Below are positions 6,477 through 14,462 of a DNA stretch of 17,659 bases, piece after piece. Position numbers and translations under genes: made by a program. Origin of the DNA: Bacteroidales bacterium (lineage in GTDB: Bacteria > Bacteroidota > Bacteroidia > Bacteroidales > FEN-979); NCBI GenBank assembly GCA_016926765.1, contig JAFGNY010000081.1, forward strand, positions 1 to 17,659. The letters are read 5' to 3'. The stretch's first letter is position 1. Each line of letters starts with the position of its first letter. The notes beneath the pieces are model-generated. The model was not told where the DNA came from. It did not search any database and saw nothing but the letters and a program-made list of their open reading frames with translations.

Positions 6477-7439
6477 ATGCACCGGATTCTGATTTTTATT
6501 GGTATTCTTTCCAGTTTCTTCACTGCCCTTACCTCAAGAGGTCAACAGCCTTTGCCGGAAGGCGACCTGATCATTTTCCATGCAGGAAGTCTTTCCGTTC
6601 CTTTCAAAGAGATTGCTCAGGCCTTCATGAAAGAATATTCTGCTGTGAATGTACAACTTGAATCGGCAGGAAGTATCGCTTCAGCCAGGAAGATCACCGA
6701 CCTTCACCGTGCCTGCGATATCCTGGCTTCAGCCGACTATACCGTGATCGACAACATGCTGATCCCGTCATATGCAGATTGGGATATCCGGTTCGTTAGC
6801 AATGAGATGGCCATTGTATTCAACGAAAAATCTACCAAAGCCGATCAGATCTCAGCCGTTAACTGGACAGATATCCTGCTTGATCCCAGCGTCAGGTTCG
6901 GCCGGTCCGACCCCAACAGCGATCCCTGCGGATACCGCACCATCATGACGGTCCAGCTCGCTGAAAAGTACTACCACCGGCCAGGTCTCGAACAAGGACT
7001 TATGATGAAAGACCAGCGCTATATCCGCCCCAAGGAAGTTGATCTGATAGCCCTTCTTGAATCACAAACCATCGATTACATCTTCATCTACAAATCCATC
7101 GCCCGGCAACATGGATTAAACTATCTCTCCCTCCCCGATGAAATTAATCTGGGTAACCCTAAATTCGACTCACTCTATGCGACTGTATCTGTGGCCATCA
7201 ATGGGGGAAAACCAGGAAAAAAAATAGTGGTGCGCGGAGAATCAATGACATACGGAATTACCATTCTCCGGGATGCCCCCAACAGGGAAGCAGCCATTTC
7301 GTTCCTCGAATATCTGCTGGACTCCGGGAAAGGAATGAAAATCCTATCCAACAATGGGCAACCCTCCGTAATCCCTATGAGAACCCCCGGGTACGACAAC
7401 GTACCTGAATCACTTACATCCTTTTGTAAATCCGAATAA
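6477..7439 (+). CDS. wtpA: Tungstate/molybdate ABC transporter substrate-binding protein
   Basis: A 320-residue periplasmic binding protein of the WtpA/ModA type that delivers tungstate or molybdate to a WtpBC permease. An N-terminal hydrophobic stretch (residues about 3-20) is a signal peptide. The mature start shows FHAGSLSVPF, a family hallmark that includes ligand-contacting serine, and residues 142-154 read GRSDPNSDPCGYR, typical of WtpA rather than of classical ModA. IDYIFIYKSIARQHGL and LPDEINLGNP are also WtpA-like. The start is the ATG at 6477, one base after the modE-like stop; an in-frame ATG at 6459 would add six residues and overlap modE. Unusually, the permease and ATPase genes are not adjacent but more than 5 kb downstream, after four envelope genes. 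Preference for tungstate is inferred from the WtpA-type sequence and the AOR gene. Confidence 0.92.
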   Translation: MHRILIFIGILSSFFTALTSRGQQPLPEGDLIIFHAGSLSVPFKEIAQAFMKEYSAVNVQLESAGSIASARKITDLHRACDILASADYTVIDNMLIPSYADWDIRFVSNEMAIVFNEKSTKADQISAVNWTDILLDPSVRFGRSDPNSDPCGYRTIMTVQLAEKYYHRPGLEQGLMMKDQRYIRPKEVDLIALLESQTIDYIFIYKSIARQHGLNYLSLPDEINLGNPKFDSLYATVSVAINGGKPGKKIVVRGESMTYGITILRDAPNREAAISFLEYLLDSGKGMKILSNNGQPSVIPMRTPGYDNVPESLTSFCKSE

Positions 7440-7441
7440 CT

Positions 7442-8410
7442 ATGAAACACTCTTTACGTATTCTGAATCAGCGATATGCAAACTCCTGCCGGTCGGAACT
7501 CCTGCCGCCACGAAAGCTTTTTCGGTGGATTCTCCTCCTGTCCGTCGCCCTTGGTTATGTCTCCTGCGAAAAGAGCCAGGAGACTCCTCCTCCCGCAATC
7601 TTCCTGATGACAGGCAGCGAGTACACTCCCAACAACGCCGTCACCCCCATTGGAGGCTCCCTCCGTTTCGGAATCATCGCAACAGGTGAAGAGGTTAACC
7701 TTACGAACCTCGTGATCAAAAAGGTGATGCCGGATGGATCGTCAATAGCAGTTTTTGATTCCGGCATGAACACTCCAGGGATCTCCATCAGCAAAACGTT
7801 CTTCCAGAGTGTTGAGGATACCGCCCAGTGGGTCTTTCAAGTGATGGACAGAAGCCGGAAATTCGCAACAACATCTCTCACTCTTTTCAAAGATCCGAAC
7901 TCTACCTGGGGAGGGATTTGGGAGCATCCTCTGATCACACTGGGTTATCAGCAGAATACCACCAACGGACAGTTTCTTGATCCCGCTTCCGGGACAGTCT
8001 ATTCAACCGATTCTGCTGCCTTGTTCCAGGAACTTATCGACATCGTTGTCTATTATTTTGTCGACGAAGAGCTTCCTTCACCAACCTTCTCTTCCCCGGG
8101 AGAATCAGGCGGGGGGATCGAAGCCTGGTACCCGTCTATCGCAACCTGGAGTACAAAACGGTATACCAAATACGATATCAGTGTGGATGCCAATCCCATC
8201 CCGGTGGAAGCATTCGAGGCCTGCCACAACGACAGCCTGTTAATCCTCTCCTATGACGACGTTTGGGGTAAACGAAAATTCAAATGGGCCGATCCTGGTG
8301 ATGTCATTCCATTTCTGACTGCCGGAGGGAAAAAAGGTCTGATCCGGATCCTCACTGCCGACCACGACCCAACCGGCTCCCTCTCCTTTTCAGTGAAAAT
8401 TCAGCAATGA
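7442..8410 (+). CDS. Predicted lipoprotein of unknown function
   Basis: A 322-residue protein two bases after wtpA. The N terminus is unusually long for a signal (about 25 polar residues before a hydrophobic core at 26-41) and ends in YVSC with C42 as the likely lipidated cysteine. Residues about 48-150 look like a beta-rich Ig-type domain; residues 150-322 contain many aromatic residues (WGGIWEH, GGGIEAWYP) and no motif I recognise. It contains no catalytic signature that I can see. Position between wtpA and the T9SS/TonB-receptor pair suggests an envelope partner of the oxyanion uptake system, perhaps surface exposed. It has the base composition of its neighbours. Not assignable to a known family by eye. 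Confidence 0.75.
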   Translation: MKHSLRILNQRYANSCRSELLPPRKLFRWILLLSVALGYVSCEKSQETPPPAIFLMTGSEYTPNNAVTPIGGSLRFGIIATGEEVNLTNLVIKKVMPDGSSIAVFDSGMNTPGISISKTFFQSVEDTAQWVFQVMDRSRKFATTSLTLFKDPNSTWGGIWEHPLITLGYQQNTTNGQFLDPASGTVYSTDSAALFQELIDIVVYYFVDEELPSPTFSSPGESGGGIEAWYPSIATWSTKRYTKYDISVDANPIPVEAFEACHNDSLLILSYDDVWGKRKFKWADPGDVIPFLTAGGKKGLIRILTADHDPTGSLSFSVKIQQ

Positions 8411-8412
8411 TA

Positions 8413-8453
8413 GGACAAGCGGACAAGGAAAATTTGAAATTTCCCCAATGACC
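8413..8453 (+). repeat. Short GGACAAGC tandem plus conserved tail in operon gap
   Basis: Two copies of the octamer GGACAAGC/G (8413-8428) are followed by a 19-bp block, TGAAATTTCCCCAATGACC at 8435-8453, that recurs with one mismatch at 12825-12843 after a longer array of the same octamer. The 82-bp gap between the lipoprotein and the T9SS gene is largely this element. No promoter box is visible in the rest of the gap. Confidence 0.7.
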
Positions 8454-8492
8454 AACAACCAAAATTCCAATAACCCTTAACACCCAATTACA

Positions 8493-9344
8493 ATGAAAAA
8501 ACATCTACTTTTTTTTACTGCAATCCTGATTGCAGGATCTGTTTTTGCACAGGATACCATCACCGGATGGACATTCCCTGTGACCTTAGTGCCCGACAGC
8601 CTCAACGCTAACCTGGGACTGGCCGGAAACCTGGGCTATGATATCCGTTTTGAAGGAACCGATACGACATACAATACAATCTTTTTTGTCGACGGTACCA
8701 GTGATTATGCCGCTGCCACCGCTGGTTGGGACAATGGCGCCGCTGAAAAATTCTGGTCAATCAAATTCAAAGCCGAGAATTACTCAACCATCAAGGTTTC
8801 ATCAGCCCAGAGCAGTGATGGCGCCAATCCGGGGCCAAAAGATTTTCAACTTCAGTGGCGCCTGAGCGGGGGAATCTGGGAAGATATTGACGAAGGAGCA
8901 GTTACCGTTGCCGATGACTGGACCACAGGTGTCGTCACAGAACTTCCTGTACCGATTACAGGTCAGGGAACCTCCTCCATTTACATTCGCTGGCTCATCA
9001 CTTCAACTACGAATTCAGCTGGAGGTATGCTGGAGCCCACCGGAATCTCAATAATTGATGACATTCTTGTAACGGGCATCAACACGCTGGGAGTCAATGA
9101 AATTCTATTTACCAATAAGGTAACGGTCTTTCCGAATCCGAACTACGGAATTTTCCAAATCAACACGCAGATTCCCCCCGAGCGTATTTCCATTTATGAC
9201 ATGAATGGGGTGAAGGTCTACGACAACTTTTCAGCCCGGAGGACCACCAGCGTAAACCTGGATCTTTCTTTAGGGTTATACCTGGTGAAAGTTCTCTTCA
9301 AAGATTCTGATAGTATCTATACAACCCGGATGATTGTACGGTGA
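8493..9344 (+). CDS. Type IX-secreted protein with beta-sandwich domain and Por sorting tail
   Basis: A 283-residue secreted protein. Signal peptide at residues 1-19 (MKKHLLFFTAILIAGSVFA, cleavage before QDT). Residues about 20-195 form a beta-rich module with TWDxG-like and IRW stretches, resembling jelly-roll modules on Bacteroidota surface proteins; no catalytic residues are evident. The C-terminal 80 residues match the type A Por sorting domain: VTVFPNPNYGIFQI, ISIYDMNGVKVY, LSLGLYLVKV and a final basic MIVR. Such proteins cross the outer membrane by the type IX system and are usually anchored to the surface. Its TGA overlaps the GTG start of the TonB receptor by four bases, so the two are probably translationally coupled. 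A surface-exposed, receptor-associated metal-scavenging or capping role is a guess from position. Confidence 0.85.
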   Translation: MKKHLLFFTAILIAGSVFAQDTITGWTFPVTLVPDSLNANLGLAGNLGYDIRFEGTDTTYNTIFFVDGTSDYAAATAGWDNGAAEKFWSIKFKAENYSTIKVSSAQSSDGANPGPKDFQLQWRLSGGIWEDIDEGAVTVADDWTTGVVTELPVPITGQGTSSIYIRWLITSTTNSAGGMLEPTGISIIDDILVTGINTLGVNEILFTNKVTVFPNPNYGIFQINTQIPPERISIYDMNGVKVYDNFSARRTTSVNLDLSLGLYLVKVLFKDSDSIYTTRMIVR

Positions 9345-11674
9345 GGTCATTTCTGCTTTTTCTGAGTATCTGCATCCCGGTTGCTCTTCCGGCATCCGGC
9401 ACCATTACCGGGCTCATCCGGGATGCATCTACTTTATCCCCCCTGCAGGGAGCGCATATCCTGATCCATAATGGTTCCAGGGGGACCTATTCAAATGCCT
9501 CCGGAGAATTCCGCATTCCTTCCGTGCCTGCCGGTACCTACCAGATAACTGCCACTTTCCTTGGGTATCAGCAGGAGATGAAAGAGGTCGTGCTTCAGGA
9601 TAATGAGGAGGTGTATCTTATATTTTCCATGGCTCTCTCCTCGTTGATGGTCGAGGAGATCGAGATCACCGGTACCAGAAGCGACCAGGAGATCCTGAAC
9701 ACCCCCATGCGGATGGAACGGCTGACTCAGGAGGCAATTCTCGATAACCCCGGAACAGGTATTACGGGTATTCTCGACTATATTTCCGGGGTAAACACCT
9801 CCTCTGCCATGGGCATCTTTGATAACAGTACTGTCGTTTCCATGAGGGGAATGAGCGGTACCGACCAGGGGAGAACCCTGGTGCTGATGGACGGATTCCC
9901 TATCAACAAATCCGACGAAGGATCGGTCAACTGGCACCTGATCAACCGGGAAAACGTTTCTGAGATCATGGTCACAAAGGGACCGGGTCCTGCCCGGTAC
10001 GGAAGCAACGCCATGGGTGGGGTCATCGACATCCGGAGCCGGCAACCTGAAGAAAAAATCGCAGGCGGCGCCACCGTTGACTATGGAACATTTAATACGT
10101 ACGGATTCCGCTACTCATTGGGGGGATTTCTTCCCCTGAAAAAAGAGGAAAAAGGCTTTTTATACAACCTCAACGGCTTCTACCGGAAGAGTGACGGGTA
10201 CAATGGTGAAATTCCCGAATACCTTGCACCCGAAGACACCTTCTTCGTTGATAATAAGCTCCGGGAAGCCCAGATTGGCCTGCTCGCCGGATACCGTTTC
10301 AACAAACAGCATGTGGTGGAAATCACGGGTTCTTTTTTCAACGACAAACGGGGAAGAGGCACACAGATCTATGAAATCGACGGCGCCCACGAAAAACACG
10401 ATACCTGGCAATTTACCCTGCGCTACCAGGGAGGTGTTAAACAATGGAACTGGGAAGTGGCGGGTTTTTGGTTCACAGAAGGATTCAGCCGGCTGAATGA
10501 ATCAATGAATGAAGGAGAATACAGCCTTTACCTGGTCAAGTCGCTGCGGTCAGATAAAGGGGTGAAAGGAGATCTGAACTTCATCGCAGGGAGATACAAT
10601 ACCCTCTCGGCTGGGATCGATTTCCACTTAGGGAGTGTGGACGGCCAGGACATCTATTATACCTCCACCGACCTGATTACCAATGCAGGAAACATGGAAA
10701 CCTATGCCTTCTACCTGCAGGATGAACTTTCTCTGGCAAAAGGAAAAATCAGGCTGAATGCCGGGATCCGTCTGAATTATGCCCTTTTCAGGAATGGGCT
10801 CTTTAAAGCTGAATACCCCTCCTACTCCATTCAGTACCTTCAGCAATACCAGGACACTCTGATCCCCGACCACTCCTGGATGGACATCGATCCGAAGCTT
10901 TCGGTTCAATACCGGTTTGGTAAAAAAAACCGAATCTACCTCTCATTTGCCAAAGGATTCAGAGCTCCAAACCTTGATGACCTCTGCCGGACCGGGAAAA
11001 AACGGGGAGGGTTCAAGATTGCGAATCCTGCTCTTAACCCGGAAAACCTGTACAATATGGAGACAGGGATGGATCTGACATTCCTGAAGCATTTCACCAT
11101 CTCTCCCTCCCTCTACTACTCCATCGGTTCAGGTTTTATGTACTATATGGCAACCGGCGATTCGGTGAACCTTGGGTTTAAACTTGATCCGGTCTATCAG
11201 AAACGAAACATCAGCCGGGTGGATATCGCCGGCATGGATATCGACCTGGTTTGGACCCCGCTGGACCAACTTTCACTTGTTGCCAACTACTCCTTTGTAA
11301 AATCAAAGATCACCCGGTTTGAACAAGCCGATACACTTTCAGAAAATGACCTCACCGGAAAATACCTGACGGATGTCCCTGAACATAAGGCATCTGCAGG
11401 GATTACATGGAAAAACAGGTTCGTAAATACAAAGGTCCTTTGGAAATATGTAGGTTCCCGATGGATCAACGACCTGAATGAACCGGATATTTATCTGGGT
11501 TATGCCAAATTCCCTGCCTACAACACGTTCAGCTTCAGACTATGGCATACCTTTTTTCACCATCTCACCGTTGCTCTGAATGTTGATAACCTCTTTAATG
11601 TTAAATTTATCAGCGAGAAAATACTTCTGAGTCCGGGACGGATCATAACCGGAGAAATTACCGTTAACTTCTAA
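9341..11674 (+). CDS. TonB-dependent outer-membrane receptor, candidate tungstate/molybdate importer
   Basis: A 777-residue TonB-dependent receptor. It starts at GTG overlapping the upstream stop codon. A signal peptide (about 1-19) precedes a carboxypeptidase-regulatory-like domain (about 20-100, GTITGLIRDASTLSPLQGA). A possible TonB-box-like EEIEITG is near 105-112. The plug follows (about 120-230: SMRGMSG, VLMDGFPINKSD, VTKGPGPARYGSNAMGGV), and then a 22-strand-type barrel ending in a terminal phenylalanine (GEITVNF). These receptors use proton-motive energy through TonB-ExbBD to import scarce ligands such as siderophores, cobalamin or glycans. No SusD partner is adjacent, which argues against glycan uptake. 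Its place between wtpA and wtpBC suggests the ligand is a tungsten or molybdenum species, free or chelated. That ligand is inferred. Confidence 0.9.
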   Translation: MRSFLLFLSICIPVALPASGTITGLIRDASTLSPLQGAHILIHNGSRGTYSNASGEFRIPSVPAGTYQITATFLGYQQEMKEVVLQDNEEVYLIFSMALSSLMVEEIEITGTRSDQEILNTPMRMERLTQEAILDNPGTGITGILDYISGVNTSSAMGIFDNSTVVSMRGMSGTDQGRTLVLMDGFPINKSDEGSVNWHLINRENVSEIMVTKGPGPARYGSNAMGGVIDIRSRQPEEKIAGGATVDYGTFNTYGFRYSLGGFLPLKKEEKGFLYNLNGFYRKSDGYNGEIPEYLAPEDTFFVDNKLREAQIGLLAGYRFNKQHVVEITGSFFNDKRGRGTQIYEIDGAHEKHDTWQFTLRYQGGVKQWNWEVAGFWFTEGFSRLNESMNEGEYSLYLVKSLRSDKGVKGDLNFIAGRYNTLSAGIDFHLGSVDGQDIYYTSTDLITNAGNMETYAFYLQDELSLAKGKIRLNAGIRLNYALFRNGLFKAEYPSYSIQYLQQYQDTLIPDHSWMDIDPKLSVQYRFGKKNRIYLSFAKGFRAPNLDDLCRTGKKRGGFKIANPALNPENLYNMETGMDLTFLKHFTISPSLYYSIGSGFMYYMATGDSVNLGFKLDPVYQKRNISRVDIAGMDIDLVWTPLDQLSLVANYSFVKSKITRFEQADTLSENDLTGKYLTDVPEHKASAGITWKNRFVNTKVLWKYVGSRWINDLNEPDIYLGYAKFPAYNTFSFRLWHTFFHHLTVALNVDNLFNVKFISEKILLSPGRIITGEITVNF

Positions 11675-11687
11675 CCCATTACAAAAC

Positions 11688-12764
11688 ATGATGAAACACG
11701 TTTTATTTATTAGTCTCCTGGCTGCCGGAGTGGTCTCCTGCGGAGAGGCAACAAAATCGACCCCCAACGACCAGCAAGCCGGATCTCTTCAGCAAGCCGC
11801 GAATATCGATTCGGCCGACCGGAATAACAATTTTTACGATAATGTGGAAAGCTATCCCCTTTCAGGCGGAGAGATCTTTGTAACCGGAGAGATAGAGAAC
11901 CCGGGCATAGCAGATCTCTCTTCCCTGCCCCGGCATTCCGTGATTACCAAGGAAGCTCTTATGAATGACGATGGCAGCAACTCATTCGTGGGAGCTTACC
12001 GGTATGATGGGTATTCGTTGTTCGACATCCTGGCTGACCGTATTCTTGACAAGAAGAACAAAGAGGAGTTTCCTCCCATCATTGATCTGTATGTGGAAAT
12101 TGAAAACGACAAAGGTGAAAAAACCGTGTTGAGCTGGGGCGAGATCTATTATGCAACTATCCTGAACCAGATCCTGATCGCTACCGATGTTTCCCGCATC
12201 GTTCCAAGCAAATCGAAGGATTTATGGCCACTGCCGACTGAACGCAAACTGGTGGTGGTCAACGACCTCCTGACTGAACGGAACCTTTCCAATCCTGTGA
12301 AAATTACCGTCAGATCGTGCGACAGATCTTTCCCGATCAATCGCCACCTTGACCCACTATGGGCTCCTGAAATCAAATTCTCCGATACCGGTTCAACCTG
12401 GCTAACCCTTTCGGGTGACCCTTCCGGTGTTACAGAGGAAACGCTCCATACCATTTTTTATGGAAGAGGACGGGGGATCCATTCTACGCAACCTTTCACC
12501 GGATATCCCTTGAAAGCGGTGCTGAAAGACCATTGGAAGGAAGGCAAGGAAATACTCCGGCAGGGACTCGTGCTTATTGTTTCCGCCGACGGGTACCGAA
12601 GCATCTACACCTATAGTGAAATCATGAACCGTAACGACCAGGCCGATATTCTTCTTGTTCCTGTAGCTCAGGGAGAAGATGGTGGACTTTTTCGTATCTT
12701 CCCCGGTTGCGATTTCTTCTCCGACCGGGCAGTCAAAGCCGTCAGTGACATTATCCTGCTATAA
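11688..12764 (+). CDS. Lipoprotein with possible duplicated sulfite-oxidase-like molybdopterin fold
   Basis: A 358-residue predicted lipoprotein (AAGVVSC, C18), 13 bases after the TonB receptor. It reads as two similar halves. Half one contains FVGAYRYDGYSLFDIL (100-115), a VEIENDKGEKTVLSWGEI strand pair, and LIATDV. Half two contains FTGYPLKAVL (from about 270), VLIVSADGYRSIYTYSEI, and DILLVPVA. The order 'aYxGyxLxdlL ... v.a.DGY...fs..Ei ... iLla' is the signature order of the oxidoreductase molybdopterin-binding (SUOX) fold. The conserved cysteine that binds metal in sulfite oxidase is not seen at a matching place, and the protein has no Tat signal, so it is unlikely to be a working enzyme. 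It may bind a pterin-like or oxyanion ligand in the envelope. The fold assignment is by pattern only and moderate in strength. Confidence 0.7.
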   Translation: MMKHVLFISLLAAGVVSCGEATKSTPNDQQAGSLQQAANIDSADRNNNFYDNVESYPLSGGEIFVTGEIENPGIADLSSLPRHSVITKEALMNDDGSNSFVGAYRYDGYSLFDILADRILDKKNKEEFPPIIDLYVEIENDKGEKTVLSWGEIYYATILNQILIATDVSRIVPSKSKDLWPLPTERKLVVVNDLLTERNLSNPVKITVRSCDRSFPINRHLDPLWAPEIKFSDTGSTWLTLSGDPSGVTEETLHTIFYGRGRGIHSTQPFTGYPLKAVLKDHWKEGKEILRQGLVLIVSADGYRSIYTYSEIMNRNDQADILLVPVAQGEDGGLFRIFPGCDFFSDRAVKAVSDIILL

Positions 12765-12771
12765 AACTGGC

Positions 12772-12843
12772 GGACAAGCGGACAAGCGGACAAGCGGACA
12801 AGCGGACGAGTAAAATGTAAAATGTGAAATTTCCCTAATGACC
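12772..12843 (+). repeat. GGACAAGC tandem array plus conserved tail before wtpB
   Basis: Four exact copies of the octamer GGACAAGC at 12772-12803 are followed by a degenerate copy, then AAAATGTAAAATGTGAAAT, and the 19-bp block at 12825-12843 shared with 8435-8453. It fills most of the 124-bp gap before wtpB. The same octamer forms the array at 17450-17486. Four copies make 32 bp, so copy-number change here would only alter spacing, not a reading frame. Confidence 0.8.
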
Positions 12844-12888
12844 TTAATTTCCTTAATGACCAAAAACGAAAAACAAACCACTTAACCC

Positions 12889-13674
12889 TTGAAAACCAAC
12901 CTCCTAAATATCATCTTCACTCTGCTCGGTGCATTGATCCTGCTATTTATTGTCGCACCGCTACTGGGGATGGTTCTGGCCACATCGCCTGAAACCCTTT
13001 TCGATACGGCCAGAGAGAAGGAGGTTCAGGGAAGTATCTGGCTGACGGTTTGGGTTTCGATGGTTGCAACCATTCTCTTTGGCATTGCGGCCATTCCGTT
13101 TTCATACCTGCTTGCCCGGAAGGAGTTCCCGTTGAAAAAGCTGGTAACAGGAATCATCGACCTTCCGGTAGTCATCCCCCATTCAGCTGCTGGGATCGCC
13201 ATTCTGGGATTCGTCTCCCGTAATTCGGTAGTCGGACAAATCGGATCTTCGCTTGGGCTCGATTTCGTAGGACATCCCTCAGGCATCGGAATTGCCATGG
13301 CCTTTGTAAGCCTCCCCTTTCTGATCAACGCTGCCAGAGACGGCTTCGCCGGCGTGCCGGTACGTCTCGAGAAAGCAGCAATGACCCTGGGCGCCTCCCC
13401 GTTCAGAGTCTTTACCACCATCTCCCTGCCTCTGGCGTGGAGAAATATCGTTTCAGGCGCAATCCTGATGTTCGCCAGAGGGATGAGCGAATTCGGCGCT
13501 GTGATCATCATCGCCTACCACCCCATGGTGACGCCGGTACTCATCTACGAAAGGTTTGGATCATTCGGACTCACCTACGCCCGTCCCGTTGCGGTCCTCT
13601 TTATCTTCGTCTCCCTTGCCGCATTCATCCTGCTCCGTTCCCTCGCCTCCCCAAAATCAAAATTCAACCGCTAA
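12889..13674 (+). CDS. wtpB: Tungstate/molybdate ABC transporter permease
   Basis: A 261-residue inner-membrane permease with about six hydrophobic helices. The cytoplasmic EAA-type coupling loop, EKAAMTLGASPFRVFTTISL (about 161-180), contacts the ATPase. MSEFGAVIIIAYHP near 203-216 is typical of ModB/WtpB permeases. The start is a TTG at 12889: an in-frame TAA lies at 12883-12885, and the next ATG (13 codons into the first helix or later) would remove helix 1. It follows the octamer repeat array and precedes the ATPase gene by 38 bases. It would take substrate from WtpA, encoded 5.4 kb upstream in the same array. Confidence 0.9.
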   Translation: MKTNLLNIIFTLLGALILLFIVAPLLGMVLATSPETLFDTAREKEVQGSIWLTVWVSMVATILFGIAAIPFSYLLARKEFPLKKLVTGIIDLPVVIPHSAAGIAILGFVSRNSVVGQIGSSLGLDFVGHPSGIGIAMAFVSLPFLINAARDGFAGVPVRLEKAAMTLGASPFRVFTTISLPLAWRNIVSGAILMFARGMSEFGAVIIIAYHPMVTPVLIYERFGSFGLTYARPVAVLFIFVSLAAFILLRSLASPKSKFNR

Positions 13675-13712
13675 TATGAACCTCATTCCTCATTCATAAT
13701 TTATCGTAAGAT

Positions 13713-14429
13713 ATGCTCTCATTGAATCACATTGTCCTCCGGCTTGAAGAATTCTCCCTGCACGATATCACATTTGATGTTGACCAGGGAGACTATTGCA
13801 TGCTACTGGGGGAATCGGGAGCTGGAAAATCTTTGATCCTTGAAATGATAGCCGGCCTGGTCACCCCTTCTTCCGGTGTGATCTCTCTGCGGGGAGAAGA
13901 GATCACTCATAAGCGTATCCAGGACCGAAATATTGGTCTGGTATTTCAGGATTACGCTGTCTTTCCTCACCTCTCGGTAAGAGCGAATATCGCCTACCCG
14001 CTGAAAGGCAGGTTCAACACGGATGAAAAACAACAACGCATCCAACGGATAGCGGAAAAACTCGGGATCCTGCATGTGTTGCACCGGAGTCCTGTCACTC
14101 TTTCAGGAGGAGAATTACAGCGGGTTGCGCTGGCGCGTACCCTTGTTTTAGAACCCTCTGTGCTCCTGCTGGACGAACCCTTATCCTCCCTTGATCCGAA
14201 ATTGAAGGCCAGCCTGCGTACCCTGCTGAAACACCTTCACCAGGAAGGACAAACCATTCTCCATGTTACCCACGACCTTCAGGAAGCACTCTTTCTTGCC
14301 GACAAAGTTGTGGTTATTGAACAAGGGACCATCAGCAGAAGCGGACCACCCGAAGAAATCTTTCGTCACACAGGATCCGAATTTCTTGATCACTTTACCA
14401 ATAACCTCAATCCACCATACCAGATATAG
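13713..14429 (+). CDS. wtpC: Tungstate/molybdate ABC transporter ATP-binding protein
   Basis: A 238-residue ABC ATPase energising WtpB. Walker A GESGAGKS begins at residue 33, the Q-loop is LVFQDYAVFPHL, the signature is LSGGELQRVALAR, Walker B is VLLLDEPLSSLD, and the switch histidine is in ILHVTHD. It is shorter than ModC or typical WtpC proteins (about 350 residues) because the C-terminal TOBE domain, which in some ModC proteins binds oxyanion and lowers transport, is absent. It ends with TAG just before a possible internal promoter for the cofactor genes. Assignment to oxyanion transport rests on adjacency to wtpB and FQDYAVFPHLSV similarity to ModC/WtpC. Confidence 0.9.
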   Translation: MLSLNHIVLRLEEFSLHDITFDVDQGDYCMLLGESGAGKSLILEMIAGLVTPSSGVISLRGEEITHKRIQDRNIGLVFQDYAVFPHLSVRANIAYPLKGRFNTDEKQQRIQRIAEKLGILHVLHRSPVTLSGGELQRVALARTLVLEPSVLLLDEPLSSLDPKLKASLRTLLKHLHQEGQTILHVTHDLQEALFLADKVVVIEQGTISRSGPPEEIFRHTGSEFLDHFTNNLNPPYQI

Positions 14430-14434
14430 TTTAT

Positions 14435-14442
14435 TACCTTTG
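14435..14442 (+). promoter_or_regulatory. Possible internal -7 box before moeA
   Basis: TACCTTTG matches TAnnTTTG 20 nt before the moeA ATG at 14463. No TTTG is found at the -33 distance, so it could be chance. If real, it would let moeA-moaA-moaC and the MOSC-MogA gene be expressed apart from the uptake genes. Confidence 0.3.
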
Positions 14443-14462
14443 CAACACCAAGATATCATCTC

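Noticed and set aside
7471..7494. CGATATG half-site near the start of the lipoprotein gene
   Set aside because: The matching right half-site is absent (CCGGTCG instead of CATATCG) and it lies inside coding sequence just after wtpA.
9491..10045. 184-codon minus-strand frame antisense to the TonB receptor
   Set aside because: No family resemblance; explained as a shadow of the well-supported receptor gene.
12856..12885. Ten-codon leader frame in phase with wtpB, ending just before its TTG
   Set aside because: It comes from the repeat-derived gap sequence and shows no attenuator-like codons or hairpins.
13026..13511. 161-codon minus-strand frame antisense to wtpB
   Set aside because: Shadow frame; the permease with its EAA loop is clearly on the plus strand.
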